DNA of 64,000 nucleotides from Closterium sp. Naga37s-1. Taxonomy: Eukaryota > Streptophyta > Zygnematophyceae > Desmidiales > Closteriaceae. The notes beneath the pieces are model-generated. The model made no database searches. It was not told where the DNA came from and saw only the letters and a program-made list of their open reading frames with translations. The DNA lies in NCBI GenBank assembly GCA_947471745.1, contig CANJKZ010000545.1:252501-316500 (forward strand). Reading direction: 5' to 3'. Position numbers and translations under genes: made by a program. Positions within the stretch are counted from its first letter, which is position 1; each line of letters opens with the position of its first letter. Below are positions 34,204-42,487 of the stretch, in pieces.

Positions 34204-34790
34204 GACCTGCCTACGAGCGTGTGACACACTGCACGTGCGCTCGGACGGGCCGCCACCTGGCTACCTTCACTCGGCAGCCGGGGTCGGACCTGTACACACT
34301 GACCACTGAGTCCCCACAGGTAGCTGCGTCTGCGTCTGCGTCAGGTTAGCTGTCTGCCCCCTGCTCGTGTCGCTCTCTGGCACACGAGACTGTCCTCTGG
34401 CACCACCGTCTTGGTCACCCGTCAGTGCAGCGCCTTCGTGCCATGCACAACCGGTACCTTGTCTCTGGTCTTCCCAGGGTTCTCCCTCCACTCCCACCCT
34501 CGCCTGCTCCTCCCTGCCTTCCCTGTGTCGAGGGGCGGCAGCGCGCCGCTCCTCACTCCTCCTCGTTTCCCCCGACGACTGCTCCCTTGCAGACGCTCCA
34601 CATGGACGTGTGGGGCCCAGCCCGCGTCCGTGGACAGGGTCAGGAGAGGTACTTCCTGATCGTTGTTGACGACTACTCGCGCTACACCACGGTCTTCCCC
34701 TTGCGCACCAAGGGTGAGGTCCCTGATGTTTTGATCCCTTGGATCCGCGCTTCTCGTCTCCAGCTCAGTGAGCGGTTGGTGGACACCCCC
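34204..34790 (+). pseudogene. inverted block of element 3: integrase N-terminal part in opposite orientation
   Basis: On the plus strand this block reads RVTHCTCARTGRHLATFTRQ, then after a TAG the zinc-binding region (HETVLWHHRLGH...CLPCVEG), and TLHMDVWGPARVRGQGQERY. This is the part missing from the minus-strand frame between VHQ (upstream) and the second catalytic Asp (downstream). Order within the block is normal, so it is a clean inversion rather than a duplication. Breakpoints are placed to within about 15 bp. Confidence 0.88.
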
Positions 34791-35660
34791 GTCCTGGAGC
34801 GCACTACCCGCCACCAAGTTCGTAGAGAACGAGGGGAGGTAGAGACCTGACAGAGTGCCCGACGGGACCGCAGGACAAGGGAGAACAGTAGAGGAGGTCG
34901 CAATGATCGGACCCCCAGAGGGGTCAGCGAGGGAGACTGCAACCGGCCGAGCAAGCTGCTCAAGGGCAGTGCGGTCACGAAAGAAACAGCGGGAAGCGCC
35001 TGAGTCCAGTGTGAAGGTGTGCAGTGCCTCAGTAGACGCAGTACCAGAGGGCGCAGACTCACGAGTACCTAGAGCAGCAGCCTCACCAGCACCTGGGGCA
35101 ACAGACACACGAGCACCTAGTGCAGCAGCCTCACCAGTACCTAGAGCAGCAGACTGGATACCGGGGTCAGGCGGCACACACAGGTGACAGGCACTCTCAG
35201 CACTAGTAGGAAATGCATACATGGCAGTGAGGATAGCATCATAGTCAAGAGCATAGATATCTACCCTCTGCCTAAGTAGCTCCACCCAGTCGGGGAGCTC
35301 AGCCGCGTCGCCAAACTCTGTACGCCAGGCGTCGCTCAGACGGGCGAAGCAGCGGGACTCTGTGTGACCAAACGTCCCGCAAGGCTGACCAGTCCGAGCA
35401 CCAGTGCGAATGACGTACGGGCAGCGAGCAGTACCCCGTGACCCTCCACGCTGAGCGTACCACTCACGAAGCTGCTGGGGCGTGAGGGACTCACTCGGAC
35501 ATCGCGGGAGCTGCATCTGGCCACCGCCAGGAGCAGCAGTAGCAGTAGTAGCAGCAGTAGTAGTAGCAGCAGCGCGGCCACCCCTACAACCCCAACCAGC
35601 ATACCACTCACGAAGCTGTTGGGGCGTGAGGGACTCACGCGGACGGCGCTGGAGCTGCAT
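34791..35660 (-). pseudogene. gag tail, zinc knuckle and protease of element 3
   Basis: Contains two LTPQQLREWYA peptides, an expanded zinc knuckle C-x13-C-x4-H-x4-C (CPYVIRTGARTGQPC then GTFGHTESRC), and a protease with LDSGAS. A one-base deletion near 35668, relative to element 5 (GGCGTGGCC against GGCGGTGGCC), shifts the frame upstream of the first peptide. No capsid-type domain is found between here and the 5' LTR. Confidence 0.85.
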
Positions 35661-36095
35661 CTGGCCACGCCAGGAGCAGCAGTAGAAGTAGAAAGAGCAG
35701 TAGCAGCAGGAGCAGCAGTAACAGCAATACGGGCAGGGCAGTGCTCACCAGTGGCGAGAAGGGCAGGCGTACGACGGTGGTAACGGCGAGGCCGCTACCA
35801 CTGCAGGGCGAGGGCTCCGCGGCAGCTGCAGGGGCGGCTGCTCCAGGGGCCAGGGGCGGCTGCAGAGGTCCAGGGGCGGCTGCTGCAGGGGCAGCTGCTG
35901 CAGGGGCGGCTGCTGCAGGGGCGGCTGCTCCAGGGGCGGCTGCTCCAGGGGCCAGGGGCAGCTGCTCCCTTTTTTTTTTTTTTTTTTAATTAATTATTTA
36001 TTTTAGGGTTTGGCAGAGCGCACTCGGCGCTGCAGAGGCGGCTCGCGGGCTGCAGGGTGGCTCGGGCAGCAGCGAGGGGGGGGGGGGCGGCGCGC

Positions 36096-36333
36096 GGCTC
36101 CCCAGGGCGTCGCGACGGGGCAGCGGGGGGTCGCGCGTGGCTCCCTAGGGCGTCGCGACGGGTCAGCGGGGGCCGAGCGCGGCTCCCCAGGACGTCGCGA
36201 CAGGGCAGCGGGGGCCGAGCGCGGCTCCCCAGGGCGTCGCGACGGGGCAGCGGGGGCCGAGCGCGGCTCCCCAGGGCGACGCGACGGGACAGCGGGGGTC
36301 GCGCGCGGCTCCCCAGGGCAGCGCGACGGGGTA
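36096..36333 (-). repeat. 42-bp tandem repeat in the leader of copia element 3
   Basis: About six copies of a 42-bp unit containing GGCTCCCCAGGGCGTCGCGA and CGGGGCAGCGGGGGCCGAGC. As 42 is a multiple of three, reading frames stay open through the array (14-residue Pro/Arg-rich repeats). Element 5 carries a longer version. Confidence 0.92.
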
Positions 36334-36739
36334 GAGGCAGCGCCCACGGGCGACACGCGGCTCGGCAGGGCAGCGCGCTGGCTGCAGGGGCGGCTCTCGG
36401 GCCTGACGGGCCTGCAGAGGCGGCTCGGGGGGGCCTGACGGGTCTGCAGAGGCGGCTCGGGGGCCTGACGGACCTGCAGGGGCGGCTCGAGGGCCGTACT
36501 AGCTTGCAGGAGGCAGCGCGAGGGCTGCAGGACGGCACGCGGGCAGACCGAAGGGCGGGTCGCACGGGGGCGCACGAGGGCGCACGTAAGGTAGGGCGCA
36601 CGAGGGCGCACGAGGGCGCACGAGTATAGAAAGGCGCACGAGGGCGCACGTAAGGTAGGGCGCACGAGGGCGCTTCTAGCGGAATAGTGGGCCCGTAGGA
36701 GAAAGCGGTCCTAGGTAGCAACCTAGGCTCGTGATACCA

Positions 36740-36877
36740 TGTTAGAATGTAGAACTGAACGAGAATGTGTGAAACTAGGCAGCAGGGTGATACAAGTAGG
36801 AAACCCTAGCAATGTTGTACCCCCTAAGGCTAAACCCACTATAGCCTACACAATATGAACATGTATAATGTTTGACA
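36740..36877 (-). repeat. 5' LTR of copia element 3
   Basis: 138 bp, identical to the other LTR; followed on the right by AGGGC, the target-site duplication, and then by LINE sequence. Confidence 0.97.
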
Positions 36878-37016
36878 AGGGCTTGGCATTTCAGCCTCTG
36901 TTCCAGCTGTGTTAGCAGTAGTGGTAGTCTCAGTGCTGTGCAGCCTTACGGTGCGGTTGGTGACGGCGTTGCGTGTGCATCAGGAGACTTGCATTTGTTC
37001 CTAGCCCGTGGATGCG

Positions 37017-40000
37017 ATGGGGCTTCTCACCTGTTTTCAAATGAATAAGAAGAACACGATCAGATTTTGTGAGCTCAACATCAACGGGCTCGGCAGTGCA
37101 GGGAAGCAGGGGAAATGCAAAGACTGGCTAAGGAACAAGGCAGACATTGCAGTACTTACAGACACGCGCATCCAGACTGATCATAACTTCTGGACTCAGC
37201 TGAAGCCGTCCGCGGTGGTGGCCGTGGGGCCAGCTGGATCGGCAGGGGGTGTAGCAGTGGTGAGCTTCGTACCTGGTATGGTCTTCTCAGACAAGTACAC
37301 ACATGCATCGGGGCGCCTGGCGGGGGTGGTGGTCCGCTGGGGGGACCTGGAGCTGCTCCTGGTGGCACTTTACTTACCGGCGCAGCCGGAGAATAGGGCT
37401 CCCTTTTACAGGGACTGCCTGGAGCCCTTTCTGAGCACCTTACCGAAGCTGCAGAACGTCCTGGTGATGGGTGACCTGAACGTGGTGGAGGACCCAGCGC
37501 TGGACAAGTCGTCTGGAGTTGGATTGGCGGCGGAGAACAGAAGGCTGATGGGGTACTGGGCGAACACCCCGCTCACCGACGCCTTCCGCTTTACACACCC
37601 TGGGAAGAGGGAGTACACTTTTCACATGAGATCCAAAGGGGTGAGCACCAGGATCGACCGTGCGCTGGTGACTCAGCCGCTGTTAAGTAAATTGGTGGAG
37701 GTGAAGCACGCGGATATCACGAACAAGATGACAGATCACTGGTGCGCGGTGGTGGTCGCGCTGGAGTCGTCGTCGGCGGTTGATAGGGGGCCCGGCATCT
37801 GGAGGTTGAGGGCTGCACAGGCGAAAAAGAGAGGAGTCCGTAATCGAGTGGAGCGGGTACTCAAGGACGCGGGCGGTGACCTCGGCCAGATGCTGCCCAG
37901 GCTGACGGCGTGTCTGCGAGCGTACACAAGGGAGGAGAAGAAGAGGGTCGGGGCGACAAAAAGACACCTGGAGAAGGAGGTGAAGGTCTTCAGGCAGCGG
38001 CTGTCGCATAACCCGAGCTGCAAACGAACGGGAGCTATCCTTCTCAAGAAAGAAGAACTGCTCGACGCGTATGAGAAAAGCCATCAACAGAAGCTGCAGG
38101 AGTGGCTCGGGGTTAAAGCTGAATTGGATGGGGAAGCAACGACTGGTTTCCTGTCCGGGAAGGTGAAAGTGCGTAAGGCCAAGACGGAAATGTCAGCTGT
38201 TCATTTCAGAGGGAAAACTCACTTGGGTGCGAGGGAGGTGCTTGCGGCGGCGACAGATTTCTTCAAGGACTCCTTCGGAGGGCGTGGGGAGGCGGACTCC
38301 AGTGTGACGGGCCCGGTGGTTATGAGTCGGACGCTCTGCGACGCTAGTCGGGCTGCACTCAGCGCGCCATGGTCGAAGGAGGAGGTCCGGACGGCGGTGT
38401 GTGAGCTTGCCCCAGGGAAGTCACCTGGACAAGATGGTCTTCCCAAGGAGTTGTTCGAGCACAACTGGGACCTGCTGGGTCCAGTGTTGATGAAGTTCGT
38501 CGGGGATTTCACGCGTACGGCGGAACTCCCGCGGGAAATCTCAACTGCGGTCACGATCCTGCTGCACAAAAAGGGGAGCAAGGAGGAGTTAGGGAACTAT
38601 CGGCCCATCACGTTGCTAAGCACGGTCTACAAGGTGCTGGCGAAGGTCATGGCGACAAGGATAAAGAGGGTTCTGCATGAGGTGATTTCGGAGGACCAGG
38701 TGGGTTTCTTACCTGGCCGGAAGCTGGCGGATGCGGTCGCAGTGGTAGCAGACGCGATTGAGGCTGGAGCCAGCGGCGGGGAGGATTGGTTCCTTCTGAT
38801 GGTCGACTTTCAGAAGGCCTTCGACTCCATCTCGAGGCCCTTCCTCTTCCGTACGCTGCGTGGAATGGGAGTTCCGGAGAACTTTGTGTCTTGGGCGGAG
38901 GGCCTGCATACAGGTGCGGGAACGAGGCTGCATATAAACGGATGGACAGGCGACAGGGTTGCGGTGGAGAGAGGGGTGCGGCAAGGCTGCCCGCTGGCGC
39001 CGTACCTGTTCTTATGCGCGGTGGAACCACTCTGCCAGGAGTTTGCGCGGCGAAGGCTGGGAGTCGGCGACGGCGGGCCGGATAGGCTGACGTATCTGGG
39101 TTATGCTGACGACACATCGCTTCTGTTGAACGGGGAAGAGCAACTGGTTGCTGCAACTGAAGCGCTGGATAACTTTGGGGAGGCATCGGGGCTGAAAGTG
39201 AACAAAGATAAGACGGTGGTCTTTCCGCTTGGGGCAAACAGAGGGAGACCTCCGCCAGCGGGCCTGCAGTACAAATGGGCTGACAGAGATGCACCGGAGA
39301 GATTGCTGGGTGTCTGGATCACCCCGAACGGTGACCCGCTTCCGTCCTGGGAGAAGGCGTTAGAGAGGGCGCGCAAAGAATTGGCCAAATGGGAGATTCA
39401 GCATCTAACGACGTCGGCGAGAGTCACAATAATCAACGGGTACATCTCGCCCATTTTCATGTTTCAAGCATACATATACCTGCCTCCAGAGGAGATATGG
39501 TTGAAAATCAAGAGGATCTGCCACAACTTCGTGTCGGGAGGTGAGGCGACGGAAGAGAAGGCCTTCATTCTCTGGAATTACGAGCTGATCTGTACGCCAA
39601 GGGAGGAGGGGGGGCTGGGGATGATCTGCCCCAAAAAACGGTTTGAGAGTATAGCGGTGCAGAACGTCGGACGCATGATGCTGCAAGCAAACTCGATCAA
39701 GAAGTGGCTGACGGAGCGGGCGGCGGCGTTGCCTCTGGGTCCGGACACGCTATATGCTCATCAATCCCTGCTAAAGCACTGGACGGAGGGAAGCAAGCGG
39801 TGGAAAGACATGGTGCAAGCGTTCTGGAAATCCCCCTTTTGCGTCACCCCGGAGCCGGGAAATCGCTGGGAGGTGGAGCGTGAGCAGTTAGCTTTCAACA
39901 GGCGCATACCTTTCCGAGGAGCCAGTCCATTTGGGAACCAGAAAGGCTCGGCGTGTTTACTGGGTCTGACGATGGGCGATCTGATCTGGCGCCGGCCGGA

Positions 40001-41138
40001 CGGCTCGCGGGGGCTGAAAGACGAAGGCACCCTGGTGGCTGAACTTGGCAGTGTGGAGGCGGCGAAGCTGGCCTTGAAGGCTTTCGGAGCGGCGCCGGCC
40101 AGGTGGAGAGAGTTGGTGTTGGAAACCCTGACGAGCGAGGAAATTGTGGCTAAGGTCCCTCTACTGCGGTATCAGAGGGATGCTGCTTCACGCCCTACGC
40201 TCTGGAAGGTCACCGGCACGGATAGCGGAAGGGTGACGGGGGTGATGTGTCAAGAAGGCGCTGACGGTACTTTCACAGCTGGAAGCGGGAGATACCCGGT
40301 TAACTTCGGGCTGCACAGTGGGGAGCCGGTAGCGGCTGCGGGCAACAAGGCGTTGGGGCTGATGGGCAAGGCGAGAACAAAACTCCTGCAATCTAAGCTA
40401 TGCAAGGACGGGGAGGTGGTGCCGCTGAAGGAGATCGGGACAGGGTTAGTTAGCTCGGCAGGCACTGTGAAAGAGCAGCGGAGGTGGATTGGGGACGGAA
40501 GGGTGATTGAGTGGAAAGGGGTCATCAAGCAGAGGGACTCTCTCGCCACCCCCGCCCGGGCACGTGAAATTCTGCTAAGGTTGCACTGTAGGAATCTGCA
40601 AGTGGGGGAGCGGCTCTTTTTTCTCAAGGAGAAAGTGGTCTGCCCACATTGTAAAGCGGAGGAGACACCGGAGCATTGTCTGCTTGGCTGCTCGGCGATC
40701 CAGAGGGTGGTGCGGTTCCTGCGGAAAGGATTGGCGGAGATGAACCCACTGCTAAACTGGCAGGGGTTGGAGGACCTACTCTTCATGCAGAGGAGCACGA
40801 AGTCTGGCTTTCCGGAAAGCTCGTTTATTGCCACCACGCTTCACCAAGTGTGGTTGGCAAGGTGTGATGCGAGTCGTCAAGGTGTCAGGTTCCAGCCGAA
40901 GAAAGTGATACGGATGGCGGTGGTTAAGTTTGTCGCGCATGCCAGAGTGTACTGTCTGGCGAGACAAGTGGCGGCACGGAAGCACGGCGTGGCTGTTTGC
41001 AATAATGGATGGGGGCATCTGGCAGCAGATGAGGCAACTGTGATGCGGCGGATCTGCAGCAAAGGAGTGCCGCTGACGTGGAAGAGCAGTTTCAGCTCCA
41101 TTTGGGACAACCCGAAGATGACTCATCAACCACCGTAG
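37017..41138 (+). CDS. LINE ORF2: APE endonuclease, reverse transcriptase, zinc finger
   Basis: 1373 codons from ATG 37017 to TAG, uninterrupted. Residues about 10-245 are an apurinic-type endonuclease: LNINGLG, GDLN at about 152, STRIDR at about 213, TDHW at about 239. The usual Glu of the QET/H motif reads as TDTR. RT: GKSPGQDG (about 466), NYRPITLLS, DFQKAFDS (about 596), GVRQGCPLAP, and the catalytic Y696-ADD. The C-terminal zinc finger CPHC-x6-EHCLLGC starts at about 1208. The protein would nick target DNA and copy the LINE RNA from the nick; a 13-bp duplication and A-tail fit this. It is separated from ORF1 only by the later insertion of element 3. Confidence 0.95.
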   Translation: MGLLTCFQMNKKNTIRFCELNINGLGSAGKQGKCKDWLRNKADIAVLTDTRIQTDHNFWTQLKPSAVVAVGPAGSAGGVAVVSFVPGMVFSDKYTHASGRLAGVVVRWGDLELLLVALYLPAQPENRAPFYRDCLEPFLSTLPKLQNVLVMGDLNVVEDPALDKSSGVGLAAENRRLMGYWANTPLTDAFRFTHPGKREYTFHMRSKGVSTRIDRALVTQPLLSKLVEVKHADITNKMTDHWCAVVVALESSSAVDRGPGIWRLRAAQAKKRGVRNRVERVLKDAGGDLGQMLPRLTACLRAYTREEKKRVGATKRHLEKEVKVFRQRLSHNPSCKRTGAILLKKEELLDAYEKSHQQKLQEWLGVKAELDGEATTGFLSGKVKVRKAKTEMSAVHFRGKTHLGAREVLAAATDFFKDSFGGRGEADSSVTGPVVMSRTLCDASRAALSAPWSKEEVRTAVCELAPGKSPGQDGLPKELFEHNWDLLGPVLMKFVGDFTRTAELPREISTAVTILLHKKGSKEELGNYRPITLLSTVYKVLAKVMATRIKRVLHEVISEDQVGFLPGRKLADAVAVVADAIEAGASGGEDWFLLMVDFQKAFDSISRPFLFRTLRGMGVPENFVSWAEGLHTGAGTRLHINGWTGDRVAVERGVRQGCPLAPYLFLCAVEPLCQEFARRRLGVGDGGPDRLTYLGYADDTSLLLNGEEQLVAATEALDNFGEASGLKVNKDKTVVFPLGANRGRPPPAGLQYKWADRDAPERLLGVWITPNGDPLPSWEKALERARKELAKWEIQHLTTSARVTIINGYISPIFMFQAYIYLPPEEIWLKIKRICHNFVSGGEATEEKAFILWNYELICTPREEGGLGMICPKKRFESIAVQNVGRMMLQANSIKKWLTERAAALPLGPDTLYAHQSLLKHWTEGSKRWKDMVQAFWKSPFCVTPEPGNRWEVEREQLAFNRRIPFRGASPFGNQKGSACLLGLTMGDLIWRRPDGSRGLKDEGTLVAELGSVEAAKLALKAFGAAPARWRELVLETLTSEEIVAKVPLLRYQRDAASRPTLWKVTGTDSGRVTGVMCQEGADGTFTAGSGRYPVNFGLHSGEPVAAAGNKALGLMGKARTKLLQSKLCKDGEVVPLKEIGTGLVSSAGTVKEQRRWIGDGRVIEWKGVIKQRDSLATPARAREILLRLHCRNLQVGERLFFLKEKVVCPHCKAEETPEHCLLGCSAIQRVVRFLRKGLAEMNPLLNWQGLEDLLFMQRSTKSGFPESSFIATTLHQVWLARCDASRQGVRFQPKKVIRMAVVKFVAHARVYCLARQVAARKHGVAVCNNGWGHLAADEATVMRRICSKGVPLTWKSSFSSIWDNPKMTHQPP

Positions 41139-41280
41139 GCTGATGTAGGGAATCTGTGGTACACGATACTGCAGCTCTTCCCTCCCGATACAGTTGCGAC
41201 TGCCTGATGCGTTTTGTACATTATCCTTTAGTGTACTTTTCCGTATCAAAAAAAAAAAAAAAAAAAAATCAACCACGTCA

Positions 41281-42001
41281 GGTGCTGCCACGTGCAACTG
41301 CTGAAGACACCACCGAAGATTCTGGATGTGTCACGACAAGAACTGACAGTTCGAGGTCTTTGATTATTTCGACACGGTTTCCGGGCTACATCTTTTGGTT
41401 CGCCCTCAAAGAACTTCAGGCCACGTAATACCTGGTTTCGCCATCGACTTTTCACACTGACGCGTTTTCACTTCGGTTTCTACGCTCAACGATTTTCTCA
41501 GTGGGACTTAACACCTGGTTTTGTTGGATTCTACTTTGGCGCAGGTGCGAGAAACATTTTGGTGTGTTTTCTTGGAGGGGGGGGGAGAAAGTGCCTTGCA
41601 CTGTTCTTTCCTTGGCGTTTTTCTCGGTCCTTTCTGGCTTTGTCAGGCTGCGTCAGTACGACGAAAGATCACAATCACACCGACACGATCTACGGTCCCT
41701 GCTCAATCGCGTTCGAATTCGCTTCAGCAGGTTCCCTCTTTTTTCGCGTCAGTCTTCGACCGTCAGATCTACATCTGCTCAATCTACGGCCCACATTCCA
41801 ACTTTCAACTCATTTGGGCCAGTTCATTGTTGACCGTCAGATCGAAATTGGACTTCATCAACGACCTACATTCCAACCTTTTCAAAAATATTGTTCAAGG
41901 GTTTTCAGCCATCGGATTTGGCTGAAGAGGAGATCGACGACATCCTTGCTAGTGTGGGGCCTGTTTCAGTACAGGGCTGCCTTATTTAGGAGGTGGGAGA
42001 G
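41281..42001 (+). other. element A internal sequence, right piece, ending in polypurine tract
   Basis: Starts right after the LINE duplication. No recognisable protein. It ends in AGGAGGTGGGAGAG, a plausible polypurine tract, directly before the TGTAAGGG start of the 3' LTR of element A. Confidence 0.65.
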
Positions 42002-42127
42002 TGTAAGGGATTAGAATTCCTTACTGTAGTCAGTTATTAGCGAGGACATCACGAGGGTCACACGACGAGCCTGTTTGGCCTATTTCCTCGGCCGAACCAC
42101 TCCCGAGTCGGCCTCCGCCCCAATCGC
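42002..42127 (+). repeat. 3' LTR of element A, truncated by copia element 4
   Basis: First 126 bp of the LTR, starting TGTAAGGGATTAGAATTCC, matching 10032-10154. It stops at CAATCGC where element 4 begins. The remaining ~155 bp are not found in the window. Confidence 0.85.
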
Positions 42128-42260
42128 TGTTAAGATTAGAAGCTAGAATGATTGCATTGAAAGGATTGTGGGTACAAGTACTAACCCTAACATTGGGTTG
42201 TACCCTATACAGGCTACCCCACAATAGCCTACACAGAACTAGCACACATATAGTTTGACA
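42128..42260 (-). repeat. 3' LTR of copia element 4
   Basis: 133 bp, sense strand TGTCAAACTATATGTGTG...CTTAACA, with a GGGTAC core and a variant telo-box (TTAGGGTTA). Confidence 0.92.
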
Positions 42261-42487
42261 CACCCCCATAGGCAAAGTGGGGGAGAACAAATGGTCACAA
42301 GTCCAGTCAAGAAGAGCAAAGCAAGCTCGGGGTGGATCATAACGTCATCACACACTCCGAGCACAAGTAGAGGGCCACAAGGCCAGTTCACATGCAGAGG
42401 TATATATGCAACAACAACAATACAGTGATCATTACCTAGCAGGAGTAGGCATGGAGGTATACAATATAGATCCCAGTACAAGCAAAG

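Larger units (their letters stand above)
29922..36877 (-). mobile_element. copia element 3 (lineage I), identical LTRs, no capsid region, internal inversion
   Basis: Minus-strand element flanked by AGGGC (29917-29921 and 36878-36882). LTRs are 138 bp and identical (29922-30059, 36740-36877). Primer site on the minus strand reads TGGTATCACGAGCC. It lies between ORF1 and ORF2 of the LINE. Its leader holds a 42-bp tandem repeat. No gag capsid domain precedes the gag tail. A segment of about 585 bp (about 34204-34790) is inverted relative to the rest. Identical LTRs mean the insertion is young, so a defective RNA was probably mobilised in trans, or the damage followed insertion. Confidence 0.95.
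20367..41267 (+). mobile_element. LINE (non-LTR retrotransposon), host of copia elements 2 and 3
   Basis: The 3' end is a run of 21 A (41248-41268) followed by ATCAACCACGTCA. The identical 13 bases at 20354-20366 mark the 5' boundary, giving a target-site duplication of 13 bp. Own sequence is 20367-20631, 28288-29921 and 36883-41267, about 6.3 kb. The remainder is copia element 2 in its 5' part and copia element 3 between ORF1 and ORF2. ORF1 carries a zinc-finger-like motif. ORF2 has an APE-type endonuclease, RT and a C-terminal zinc finger, the layout of plant L1-like elements. Because the duplication and tail are intact, insertion by target-primed reverse transcription is well supported. 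Confidence 0.93.
10032..42127 (+). mobile_element. element A: non-coding LTR retroelement, outer layer of the nest
   Basis: 5' LTR 10032-10311, primer-binding site 10314-10325, internal pieces 10326-10715, 18301-20366 and 41281-42001, a purine tract AGGAGGTGGGAGAG at 41988-42001, and the start of the 3' LTR at 42002-42127. The two LTR stretches align for about 125 bp with scattered differences. The 3' one keeps the expected TG start while the 5' one reads TA. Without the nested insertions the internal region is about 3.2 kb and shows no gag, protease, RT or integrase, so it resembles a large retrotransposon derivative (LARD) needing enzymes in trans. Nested inside are copia element 1 and the LINE. 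The 3' LTR is cut by copia element 4 and its remainder is not seen. Confidence 0.75.

Noticed and set aside
36003..36721. Minus-strand Pro/Arg-rich ORFs in the leader of element 3 as possible real proteins
   Set aside because: The 42-bp repeat is a multiple of three, so all frames stay open; no start codon context or link to gag was found, so no CDS is claimed.
38647..39294. 215-codon minus-strand ORF within the LINE RT
   Set aside because: Antisense shadow of ORF2; no recognisable domain.
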